A DNA stretch of 10,741 nt, from positions 1 to 10,741 of the forward strand of contig JAQVGY010000023.1 of assembly GCA_028696495.1 (NCBI GenBank). Direction: 5' to 3'. How positions within the stretch are numbered: position 1 is the first letter of the stretch; each line of letters opens with the position of its first letter. The notes beneath the pieces were generated by a model. It was not told the origin of the DNA, did not search any database, and was given only the letters and a program-made list of their open reading frames with translations. The DNA comes from Atribacterota bacterium (GTDB taxonomy: Bacteria; Atribacterota; Phoenicimicrobiia; Phoenicimicrobiales; Stramentimicrobiaceae). A program made the translations under genes and the position numbers. Shown one piece after another: positions 1 to 5,834 of the stretch.

Positions 1-15
1 TTTAGAGACAAGAAA

Positions 16-102
16 TGGTGCCGGGAGGGGGATTTGAACCCCCACAAGTATACACCTACCAGCCCCTCAAGCTGGCGCGTCTACCTATTCCGCCATCCCG
101 GC
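16..102 (-). tRNA. tRNA-Leu with anticodon GAG
   Basis: This is a complete 87-nt tRNA read on the minus strand. The 7-bp acceptor stem pairs GCCGGGA (96-102) with TCCCGGC. The D stem is GCG/CGC. The anticodon stem is CCAGC/GCTGG with loop TTGAGGG, placing anticodon GAG at 66-68, which decodes CUC and CUU. A long class II variable arm follows, as expected for leucine, then a T arm with five G-C pairs around TTCAAAT. The discriminator is A and the terminal CCA is encoded (16-18). No terminator can be seen because only 15 bases remain downstream. No other tRNA lies in the window, so it is a single gene or the first of a cluster continuing beyond the left edge. Confidence 0.97.
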
Positions 103-109
103 ATTAAAA

Positions 110-137
110 AAGTTTATAGTTTTTAGTTTTTAGTCAA
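110..137. repeat. Degenerate 7-bp tandem repeat, site A
   Basis: Four consecutive 7-base units can be read on the plus strand: AAGTTTA, TAGTTTT, TAGTTTT and TAGTCAA. The 30 bases from 117 align without gaps to those from 1871 (24 of 30 identical), so the sites share more than base composition. It sits immediately upstream of tRNA-Leu. The role is unknown. Confidence 0.5.
111..137 (-). promoter_or_regulatory. Weak promoter-like sequence upstream of tRNA-Leu
   Basis: On the minus strand a TTGACT hexamer (132-137) is followed by TATAAA (113-118) or TAAACT (111-116), 9 to 11 bases before the tRNA. The spacers are 13 and 15 nt, shorter than the usual 16-18, so this is weak as a sigma-A promoter. 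The elements lie inside the heptamer repeat noted separately, so the match may be a by-product of the repeat. The tRNA could instead be cut from a longer transcript. Confidence 0.2.
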
Positions 138-167
138 AATGCAAAGAAAGAGCGCGAGCAATAGTAA

Positions 168-293
168 ATGAGATTGCCACACCTACCCTTAACGAAAGTT
201 AAGAGGCAGGTTCGTAATGACAGATTTCCAGCCCGTCATTGTGAGCTTTTATCTTCTGTCATTGCGAGGAGCGAAGCGACAAAGCAATCTCAT
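168..293. repeat. Composite palindromic intergenic repeat (SEATKQS type)
   Basis: The element is bounded by a perfect 10-bp inverted repeat, ATGAGATTGC (168-177) and GCAATCTCAT (284-293). A second inverted pair lies inside: AATGACAG (216-223) and CTGTCATT (256-263). The right half (257-293) contains TGTCATTGCGAGG followed by AGCGAAGCGAC. That matches a dispersed repeat found between genes in many unrelated bacteria, which is often mis-annotated as small proteins containing SEATKQS. A partial third copy starts CCGTCATTGTGAG (233-245). The left half carries a strong hairpin (181-211). No target-site duplication is visible. It is best read as two units in opposite orientation. Mobility by a transposase acting in trans is possible but not shown. 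Confidence 0.8.
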
Positions 294-426
294 CCAATTT
301 TGCTAAAAGAATTAAAAGCATATAATTCAATTGCTCATTGTTTATATTTTAAGTAAAAAAATAAATACCGTATATAGGGATTAGAAAATGTTCTGAATTT
401 ATAAATACTTTGTCAAAAACTTTATA

Positions 427-482
427 TTAAATACTAACAGCCAACCACTGTTTTTTCGTTAATACGTTATACTGAATACTAA
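427..482. repeat. Degenerate 7-bp repeat, site E
   Basis: Two short runs of 7-base units are present: TTAAATA, CTAACAG, CCAACCA (427-447), and ATACGTT, ATACTGA, ATACTAA (462-482). The second run overlaps the pncB stop codon (479-481). The units resemble those at 1963-1990. In sequence this AT-rich a chance contribution is possible. Confidence 0.35.
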
Positions 483-1531
483 ATTATTTGGATTAATTTT
501 TTGTTTTCGATTTTGCCCGGTATTCGCCCTCTTTTAGCAATAGGTTTCCCTTCGACTTCCTTAATGTCGAGAGTCATATCTATTGGTGAGGCATCACTGA
601 TATAGCTTCCAACTCCAAAAGCATCAACCGCTTCTCTGCTCAACAAATCAATTCTTTGTGGTGTTACCCCTCCTGACACATATATCTTAACATGGGAATA
701 TCCCGCCTGATTTAGACGCACTCTTACCTCTTTAACTAAATCGGGAGATACTCCTCCCCTTTCACTGGGAGTGTCAAGACGAACACCCAATAGGTTTTCT
801 CCCAGGGCATTAGCTACTCTGATTGATTCTTCGGCTTCATCTTTGAAGGTGTCGATAAGGATAACTCTGGGTATATCGGGGGGAAAGCAATCATGGTATG
901 CCCTGGCCGCTTTCACAGTATCTCCAATTATAATAATAACGGTATGGGGGATAGTACCTTGCGGTTCCTGCCCCATCAATTTAGCCCCCAGGATGCAGCT
1001 CGCTCCATCAACACCGCCAATAAGTGCTGCCCTCTCCATAACAGGAGCAACAGCTGGATGGATATGTCGTGAACCAAAACAGATAATTTTTTTGCCACGG
1101 GCTACCTCGCAACATTCCCGGGCTGCTGTTGCCCAGGCAGAACTGCTACCCAATATTCCCAAAATTATTGTTTCATACACTCCAAATTCATTATAGGGAC
1201 CCTGGATTCTCATTACTGTCTCTTTTGGTTGAAACAAATCCCCTTCTGAGAGAGACCAGAGTTTAATTTTTTTGTCTTTAAGTAAATTAAAGGTTTCTTG
1301 CATACCAGCAAAAACTCCGGCTTTCCGGGCAAATATTTCTGCAGTCACTTCAGTTGCATCCAGTTTCAAAAAATTAAGGATTTCCAGTGCTCTAATAAAA
1401 TAAATATCTGTAGTTAATCCTCTTTCTATCTCTTCATGGTTGGCAGAAAAAAATTTACGGTTAGGATCTACCTTATAATTTCTTATCTCTTCAGTAGTAT
1501 ACATTTTTTTGTTTGCAGGGAACTGTTCCAT
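479..1531 (-). CDS. pncB: Nicotinate phosphoribosyltransferase, short archaeal-like type
   Basis: This cytoplasmic enzyme joins nicotinate to PRPP to form nicotinate mononucleotide, the entry step of NAD salvage, usually with ATP hydrolysis. Counting residues from an in-frame TTG at 1552, visible family features are FFSANHEEIERG (34-45), SRHIHP (161-166), GTIPH (199-203), DTFKDE (234-239), RLDTPS (258-263) and VSGG (292-295). The His of GTIPH matches the GTxxH histidine phosphorylated in enterobacterial PncB. From memory the protein lines up with the Thermoplasma enzyme, but it stops after KRGRIPG and lacks that protein's cysteine-rich C-terminal domain. Start choice is uncertain: ATG 1531 is used here, giving 350 residues. 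TTG 1552 lies 3 bases after the secG stop, and ATG 1504 is also possible. None has a good ribosome binding site, so translation may be coupled to secG. Confidence 0.9.
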   Translation of the reverse strand: MEQFPANKKMYTTEEIRNYKVDPNRKFFSANHEEIERGLTTDIYFIRALEILNFLKLDATEVTAEIFARKAGVFAGMQETFNLLKDKKIKLWSLSEGDLFQPKETVMRIQGPYNEFGVYETIILGILGSSSAWATAARECCEVARGKKIICFGSRHIHPAVAPVMERAALIGGVDGASCILGAKLMGQEPQGTIPHTVIIIIGDTVKAARAYHDCFPPDIPRVILIDTFKDEAEESIRVANALGENLLGVRLDTPSERGGVSPDLVKEVRVRLNQAGYSHVKIYVSGGVTPQRIDLLSREAVDAFGVGSYISDASPIDMTLDIKEVEGKPIAKRGRIPGKIENKKLIQII

Positions 1532-1555
1532 TTTTTTACCCAATTTATTCAATAA

Positions 1556-1777
1556 TTAGAAAATACTCATAAATATAGATGATACCATAAATAAAATGGC
1601 AATACCTGTTGTTAGTCTGAGTAAAAGTACTTCTTTTCCTTTACGACCCCTATGTTCGGCAAAAGAGCCACCACCAAAAATACCTCCACCCTGACTCGCC
1701 TTTCTGGATTGAAATAACACCACAGCAATAAGTGCAATACTTAATATAATCTGTATCAACATCAACCATGTGGGCAT
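1556..1777 (-). CDS. secG: Protein translocase subunit SecG
   Basis: SecG is a small subunit of the SecYEG channel and helps SecA-driven export of proteins across the inner membrane. The 73-residue product has the family layout. A first membrane helix (about 4-23) ends in LFQSRK. A glycine-rich cytoplasmic loop follows (SQGGGIFGGGSFAEHRGRKGKE, 28-49, shown here only to mark its extent). A second helix runs from about 51 to 72. The ATG start is preceded by AAAGGAG at good spacing. The gene follows the glycolytic block, as in many Firmicutes, but is separated from tpiA by 480 bp and may have its own promoter. pncB follows almost without a gap. Confidence 0.93.
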   Translation of the reverse strand: MPTWLMLIQIILSIALIAVVLFQSRKASQGGGIFGGGSFAEHRGRKGKEVLLLRLTTGIAILFMVSSIFMSIF

Positions 1778-1810
1778 TGCTAATCTTCTCCTTTACTTTA
1801 AACTGCTTAT

Positions 1811-1838
1811 TAGTTTTTAATCATTAATCCTTTATCAG
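1811..1838. repeat. Degenerate 7-bp tandem repeat, site B
   Basis: Four units run in phase on the plus strand: TAGTTTT, TAATCAT, TAATCCT and TTATCAG. The first unit is identical to those at site A (117-130) and site C (1871-1877). The site lies 34 bases upstream of the secG start codon, so it would be in the secG leader or promoter region. Confidence 0.45.
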
Positions 1839-1870
1839 TATGCCTTTATAAAAGCAAGATTTATCGTTCA

Positions 1871-1992
1871 TAGTTTTTAATCTTCAGTCAAAACGAAAGG
1901 AAAACTTCTCTCTTTTCATTGCATGGCAGTCTCTTTTGCTAAAACCTGCAAGATGCAAGAATCTAAAAACTAAATATTAAAGATTAATGACT
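1871..1992. repeat. Inverted pair of heptamer arrays around a hairpin
   Basis: The left array (1871-1891) reads TAGTTTT, TAATCTT, CAGTCAA. The right array (1963-1990) is in the opposite orientation: CTAAAAA, CTAAATA, TTAAAGA, TTAATGA. TAGTTTTTA (1871-1879) can pair perfectly with TAAAAACTA (1964-1972). Between them is a hairpin of TTGCAT (1919-1924) with ATGCAA (1953-1958) and GCAG (1926-1929) with CTGC (1946-1949), with a 1x3 internal loop and a 16-nt apical loop. It could be a small mobile palindrome, a structured leader or a small RNA. No T run follows to make it a terminator. Confidence 0.45.
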
Positions 1993-2128
1993 ATATTTTT
2001 CGACACAACAACATAAGAATTTAGACGTAATATTAACGATACAAAACTCATTATGTCTGTATTTATAATTGTATACCATATTATTATAAATATGCTTTTG
2101 AATAATAACATATTTATAACTTAGCTTC

Positions 2129-2142
2129 AAGATAGTTATCTT
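2129..2142. promoter_or_regulatory. Short palindrome, possible operator
   Basis: AAGATAGTTATCTT is a 6-bp perfect inverted repeat around a 2-base centre. It lies about 50 bases downstream of the promoter-like pair at 2190-2219 and over 350 bases upstream of secG. Such a site could bind a dimeric regulator, but in sequence this AT-rich a chance palindrome is not improbable. Confidence 0.25.
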
Positions 2143-2189
2143 AATTTATTCAGGAAAACAAACCCCTGTTGCTAATGTTTTAATATTTT

Positions 2190-2219
2190 ATTTTATGCTA
2201 CCTATGTAATACTTGTCAT
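2190..2219 (-). promoter_or_regulatory. Possible sigma-A promoter for secG-pncB
   Basis: On the minus strand ATGACA (2214-2219, 5 of 6 to TTGACA) is followed after 18 bases by TAAAAT (2190-2195, 5 of 6 to TATAAT). Transcription would start near 2183, giving an unusually long leader of about 400 nt before secG. No better pair was found closer to the gene. A TTGACT at 1885-1890 has no convincing -10 at the right distance. Confidence 0.3.
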
Positions 2220-2257
2220 ACAAACAAAGGAGATAAGGAAATAGACTATTATTTATT

Positions 2258-3022
2258 CTATAACTGTAACTGTTGAAATTTTACTAATTTAGAAAATGTC
2301 AGTGCCTGCAGACTTGCCCCACCGACAAGCGCCCCATCAATATCAGGTTCAGCCATCAATGATTTTATATTCTCTGGGCTAACACTGCCTCCATACAAAA
2401 TCCTAATATGCTGAGCTATAGTTTCATCATATTTATTTCCTACTAATGTACGAATATATTTAATTATTTCGCTGGCATCCTGAGGAGTTGCCGATTTACC
2501 TGTACCTATAGCCCAGATAGGCTCATAAGCAAACACAATATTTACTATCTCCTGCTTGTTCAATACCTCAAAGATAGCTGCCGCCTCTTCACTAACAATC
2601 TCCCGGGCTTTACCTGTTTCTCTCTCTACCAGTCTTTCCCCCACACAGACAATCGGCTTAATTCCAAAATTCAAGGCTTGCCTTACTTTTTTGGCAACAT
2701 CCTCCGAGCTTTCCTGAAAATAGCTCCTTCTTTCCGAATGCCCCAAAATAACATAGTCACAACCAATGTTTTGCAACATTCTGGCCGATACTTCCCCGGT
2801 GTAGGCACCTTCATTGTGATAGGAGATATTCTGGGCACCCAAAACTATATTGGTATCCTGTATCAATTCCCTGGCAACCCATAAAGAAGTAAATGGGGGA
2901 CAAATCACCACCTCTGTCTGCTCATAATCTTGAACAAAATCTATCATCTCTTTTATCAAGCCAATGCTTTCAGTAACAGTCTTGTTCATCTTCCAATTTC
3001 CAACAATCAATGGTTTGCGCAT
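2258..3022 (-). CDS. tpiA: Triose-phosphate isomerase
   Basis: This enzyme interconverts dihydroxyacetone phosphate and glyceraldehyde 3-phosphate in glycolysis and gluconeogenesis. The 254-residue length is standard for the homodimeric TIM barrel. All key elements are visible: the substrate-binding NWKMN (Asn9, Lys11), the electrophile His95 in LGHSERR, the catalytic base Glu167 in YEPIWAIGTG with the mobile loop 6 (about 168-178), the phosphate-binding YGGSV (210-214) and the terminal VGGAS. The ATG start has AAGGGG about 8 bases upstream. It follows gap by 26 bp and is surely co-transcribed with it. Phosphoglycerate kinase, commonly between these two genes, is absent. Confidence 0.98.
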   Translation of the reverse strand: MRKPLIVGNWKMNKTVTESIGLIKEMIDFVQDYEQTEVVICPPFTSLWVARELIQDTNIVLGAQNISYHNEGAYTGEVSARMLQNIGCDYVILGHSERRSYFQESSEDVAKKVRQALNFGIKPIVCVGERLVERETGKAREIVSEEAAAIFEVLNKQEIVNIVFAYEPIWAIGTGKSATPQDASEIIKYIRTLVGNKYDETIAQHIRILYGGSVSPENIKSLMAEPDIDGALVGGASLQALTFSKLVKFQQLQL

Positions 3023-3048
3023 TATAAAACCCCTTCGTTAGATATATC

Positions 3049-4050
3049 CTATTTTGTTATATATTTCGCCAGATCGTTAACCCTGCAAGAATAGCCCCAT
3101 TCATTGTCATACCAGGCAACTACCTTGACCATATCACCATCTACAACCATAGTGGATAAGCCATCAACGATTGAAGAATAAGAATTCCCGTTGTAATCAA
3201 TAGAAACCAGAGGCAATTCATTATAATCCAAGATACCTTTTAGGTGACCCCGGGCAGCCTCTTTTAATACCTGATTAACCTGTTCAACTGTTACTTCTTT
3301 TTTCAACCATACCGCTAAATCTACCACAGAAACATTAGGTGTGGGCACCCTGAAAGCCATTCCATTAAGTTTTCCCTTCAACTCCGGTATAACCAGAGTA
3401 ACAGCCTTCGCTGCCCCTGTAGTAGTTGGCACCAGTGAAACAGCAGCAGCCCTGGCTCGCCGTAAATCACTTTTGTGTGGTCCATCAAGCAGCATTTGAT
3501 CAGGGGTATAGGCATGAATGGTTGACATTATCCCTTTTTCCACACCAAAAGAATCATGAAGTACCTTAATGACCGGTGCCAGGCAATTAGTAGTACAGGA
3601 GGCATTTGAGATAATATGATGTTCTGAATCCAGATAATCTTTTTCATTCACACCCATTACAATAGTAATATCTTCCCCTTTAGCGGGAGCAGTTATTATA
3701 ACTTTTCTGGCTCCTGCCAGTAAATGCTTGCTGGCACTATCCCTGTCTCTGAATAACCCTGTTGCTTCAAGAACCACTTCTACCCCCAACTCTTTCCAGG
3801 GCAGATCTGCCGGGTCATGTACCTTCAATACCTTTATTTTTCTTCCGGCAACATTGATAACATCATTATCCACCTGCACTTCTTCTTCTAAAATCCCATG
3901 TACTGAATCATATTTCAACAAATGTGCCATAGTTCTGGCATCAGTGATGTCATTTACTGCAACAAAATCAATATCCTTATCCTGCAGTGCAGCTCGCACT
4001 ACATTTCTCCCAATTCTACCAAATCCATTAATTCCTACTTTAATTCCCAT
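3049..4050 (-). CDS. gap: Glyceraldehyde-3-phosphate dehydrogenase, type I
   Basis: This enzyme oxidises glyceraldehyde 3-phosphate to 1,3-bisphosphoglycerate with NAD and phosphate in glycolysis, and runs in reverse in gluconeogenesis. The 333-residue protein has the Rossmann motif GINGFGRIGR (6-15), an NAD-favouring Asp34, the active-site SCTTNC (151-156; nucleophile Cys152), His179 in the HAYT segment, and the closing WYDNEWGY (313-320). Start ATG 4050 is chosen because AGGAGG (4055-4060) precedes it and it gives the canonical MGIKVGINGFGR. An upstream TTG at 4095 would add 15 unrelated residues. The S-loop reads LLDGPHKSDLRRARA, with one residue more than the common PHKDLRR. The cggR repressor often found beside gap is not present. 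Confidence 0.98.
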   Translation of the reverse strand: MGIKVGINGFGRIGRNVVRAALQDKDIDFVAVNDITDARTMAHLLKYDSVHGILEEEVQVDNDVINVAGRKIKVLKVHDPADLPWKELGVEVVLEATGLFRDRDSASKHLLAGARKVIITAPAKGEDITIVMGVNEKDYLDSEHHIISNASCTTNCLAPVIKVLHDSFGVEKGIMSTIHAYTPDQMLLDGPHKSDLRRARAAAVSLVPTTTGAAKAVTLVIPELKGKLNGMAFRVPTPNVSVVDLAVWLKKEVTVEQVNQVLKEAARGHLKGILDYNELPLVSIDYNGNSYSSIVDGLSTMVVDGDMVKVVAWYDNEWGYSCRVNDLAKYITK

Positions 4051-4060
4051 ATTTCCTCCT
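4051..4060 (-). promoter_or_regulatory. Ribosome binding site that fixes the gap start
   Basis: A full AGGAGG on the minus strand (4055-4060) lies 4 bases before ATG 4050. It is the strongest Shine-Dalgarno match seen in the window, consistent with high GAPDH output. It rules against the longer frame beginning at TTG 4095. Confidence 0.8.
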
Positions 4061-4098
4061 ATTTCGATATAATTATTATTGTGTATTCCCTTCAATTT

Positions 4099-5571
4099 TT
4101 ATTTAAATCTTCTGCGCAATTTTGCAGAAGGTATATTCATTAACTTACGGTATTTTGTAACTGTCCTCCTGGCTACCTTTATTCCTTCTCCTTCTTGTAA
4201 CAAATCGGTTAATTTCTGGTCAGAGTATGGCTTATAAGAGTCTTCCCTTTCAATATAATTTCTGATAACATTCTTTATTTTTTCATTAGAGATTGATGCT
4301 CTGTTTTCCTGTAACAGACCTTTTGAAAAGAAATATTTCAGATTATATATTCCTCTGGGCAATTGTACCTTTTTAGACTTAATAGCACGAGAAACAGTAG
4401 ATTTATTTAAGCCCAGATATTGAGAAGCTTCCTCTAAAGATAGAGGTTTTAAATAGGTAACTCCTTTTTCCAGAAAATTATTTTGATAATCGATTATAAA
4501 TCTGGTTATATTGATAATGGTATTCCTTCTTTGTTCTAAACATCTTATAACCCATCGGGCAGAGCTGATTTTTCCTTTTAAGTATTCCACAGTTGCTTTA
4601 GTTTCTGCCCATTTCTCCTGAGAAAGTAACTCTTGATTTTTTAACTTTTCAGCACGTTTATAATCTAACAACATCCTCTCATACAATAGATTTATTCTTA
4701 CATCAGGTGAGAAATTTTCATTTTCAAATATTTCATATTGGTTATTAATTTTTTTAACAATTATATCTGGTATTAAATAGTTTATCTCATAATCCTGAAA
4801 AAATATTCTTCCCGGTTTGGGATCAAAATATTTCTTGAGAATATCTAATAGATGCTGTATTTCGGAACAAGAAAGTTTCAGCTCTCTGCCAATATCATTA
4901 AAATCTTTTTTTGACAATTTGTCCAGGTGAAATAATATTAAATCCCTGAGAATACTTTTTTCAGACAATTGTAAATGCTTTAATTGAAGCAGTAAACATT
5001 CCTTTAAATTTCTGGCTCCAATGCCAGGTATAGAGCAATTTTGAATCATAGCCAGAACCTGTCTTACCTTTTTTTCACCAATATTTAAGTCTTGAGCTGC
5101 TTCCTGGCAACTAATTGCCAGATAACCATTATAATTAATATTACCTATTAAATACTCTCCGATTTTAGATTCGAGTTCATCTCTGGCTATTACCCTAAAA
5201 TTCAATAAGAGATGCTCTGATAAGGATATTTTACAAAAACCCTCTTTGAGTCTGTTTACTTCCTGCTCACGAGCAAAAGCAGGTACACTTTTGTCTTTTA
5301 TCAGACCTTTTCGGCTGGAAAAATATTCTAATATAGTATTATCATCTCGCCCATTTGCCTCTATACCGGTATCTTTTTTCTCTTTATTCTCTTCACCCTC
5401 CGGACTAGAAGACTGGTTAAAATTAACCTCTAAAACTGGATTCTCCTGAACTTCTTTTTCCAGCCAGCTGTTTAATTCCATGCTATTGAGCTGCAATATC
5501 TTTATAGATTGATACATCTGGGGTGATAGTTGTAAAATCTGTTTTTGTTCCGTATAAAGATTTTGTCTCAT
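4099..5571 (-). CDS. rpoN: RNA polymerase sigma-54 factor
   Basis: Sigma-54 directs RNA polymerase to -24/-12 promoters, which open only with an ATP-driven enhancer-binding activator. The 490-residue product has the full layout. Region I is a Gln/Leu-rich segment (about 1-48) with QKQILQLSPQMYQSIKIL. An acidic region II follows (about 50-110), then the core-binding domain, a helix-turn-helix (LSLEEASQYLGLNKSTVSRA, about 377-396) and the RpoN box ARRTVTKYR (467-475), which reads the -24 element. ATG 5571 is preferred over the TTG just before it; both lack a strong ribosome binding site. gap starts 48 bp downstream, so sigma-54 and two glycolytic enzymes probably share a transcript. No activator gene and no correctly spaced -24/-12 site were found here. 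Confidence 0.97.
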   Translation of the reverse strand: MRQNLYTEQKQILQLSPQMYQSIKILQLNSMELNSWLEKEVQENPVLEVNFNQSSSPEGEENKEKKDTGIEANGRDDNTILEYFSSRKGLIKDKSVPAFAREQEVNRLKEGFCKISLSEHLLLNFRVIARDELESKIGEYLIGNINYNGYLAISCQEAAQDLNIGEKKVRQVLAMIQNCSIPGIGARNLKECLLLQLKHLQLSEKSILRDLILFHLDKLSKKDFNDIGRELKLSCSEIQHLLDILKKYFDPKPGRIFFQDYEINYLIPDIIVKKINNQYEIFENENFSPDVRINLLYERMLLDYKRAEKLKNQELLSQEKWAETKATVEYLKGKISSARWVIRCLEQRRNTIINITRFIIDYQNNFLEKGVTYLKPLSLEEASQYLGLNKSTVSRAIKSKKVQLPRGIYNLKYFFSKGLLQENRASISNEKIKNVIRNYIEREDSYKPYSDQKLTDLLQEGEGIKVARRTVTKYRKLMNIPSAKLRRRFK

Positions 5572-5757
5572 CAAAATTTACTCTACTTATTTAGAAAATT
5601 AATCTTATTTAAATTAAGTAATCTCAACTAAATATTTTTAATATATTATTATTCTTATACTTAATAATGCTAACTATATAAATTATCTGATATTATTTTA
5701 CTAAAACCCGGTAAAGATAATACCAGTTCGGATTAAATTTATTTATAAATGCTATAT

Positions 5758-5787
5758 ATTCTACCACTAATCATTGGTTTTTTTCAA
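5758..5787 (-). promoter_or_regulatory. Sigma-A promoter for rpoN-gap-tpiA
   Basis: On the minus strand TTGAAA (5782-5787) is followed after 18 bases by TAGAAT (5758-5763), each 5 of 6 to consensus, and the -10 is preceded by TGG, an extended -10. The start would be near 5751, giving a leader of about 180 nt. The leader contains a 6-bp hairpin with a 7-nt loop: CTGGTA (5721-5726) pairs with TACCGG (5708-5713), including one G-U pair, followed by GGTTTTAG. That is too weak to call a terminator. The promoter lies just after whiA and probably starts a new transcription unit. Confidence 0.5.
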
Positions 5788-5834
5788 ACAACTTTATTTA
5801 ATTATTATTTATTCTTGCCTCTCTACTTTGACAG

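Larger units (their letters stand above)
103..478. other. Gene-free region between pncB and tRNA-Leu
   Basis: These 376 bases hold no credible gene. They contain a composite palindromic repeat (168-293) with degenerate 7-bp repeats on both sides (110-137 and 427-482). A 62-codon reading frame over the palindromic repeat (168-356, plus) encodes the SEATKQS peptide and is a translated repeat. No clear minus-strand terminator for pncB is visible. The only hairpin next to a T run (436-455) faces the plus strand and has a 5-bp stem. Confidence 0.7.
1778..2257. other. 480-bp AT-rich gene-free region between tpiA and secG
   Basis: No credible coding sequence is present on either strand. The region contains heptamer repeats (1811-1838, 1871-1891, 1963-1990), a bulged hairpin (1919-1958), a 14-base palindrome (2129-2142) and one promoter-like pair facing secG (2190-2219). 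No intrinsic terminator is visible after tpiA, so read-through into secG cannot be excluded. The length allows a small RNA or a long secG leader, but no known RNA family is recognised. Confidence 0.6.

Noticed and set aside
168..356. 62-codon plus-strand reading frame containing the SEATKQS peptide
   Set aside because: It is the translation of the palindromic repeat, has no ribosome binding site and ends in low-complexity AT-rich sequence. Such frames are a known annotation artefact.
436..455. AACAG/CTGTT hairpin followed by a T run, plus-strand terminator-like
   Set aside because: The stem is only 5 bp, it faces the plus strand where no gene is present, and it overlaps the heptamer repeat.
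771..1196. 141-codon plus-strand frame opposite pncB
   Set aside because: It lies entirely antisense to a well-supported enzyme gene and shows no recognisable motif. The same holds for the plus-strand frames opposite tpiA, gap, rpoN, whiA, yvcK and argS.
1925..1940. Sigma-54-like TGGCAG...TTTTGCT on the plus strand
   Set aside because: The GG-to-GC spacing is 11 instead of the strictly required 10, and no plus-strand gene follows.
2226..2238. AAAGGAGATAAGG, a plus-strand ribosome binding site lookalike
   Set aside because: No start codon at a usable distance and no open frame follows.
4051..4095. N-terminal extension of gap
   Set aside because: AGGAGG before ATG 4050 and the canonical Rossmann start support the shorter protein.
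5764..5778. Near-palindrome CCACTAATCATTGG followed by T run on the plus strand
   Set aside because: Only 3 to 4 continuous pairs; it falls in the spacer of the rpoN promoter, and no plus-strand gene needs a terminator.
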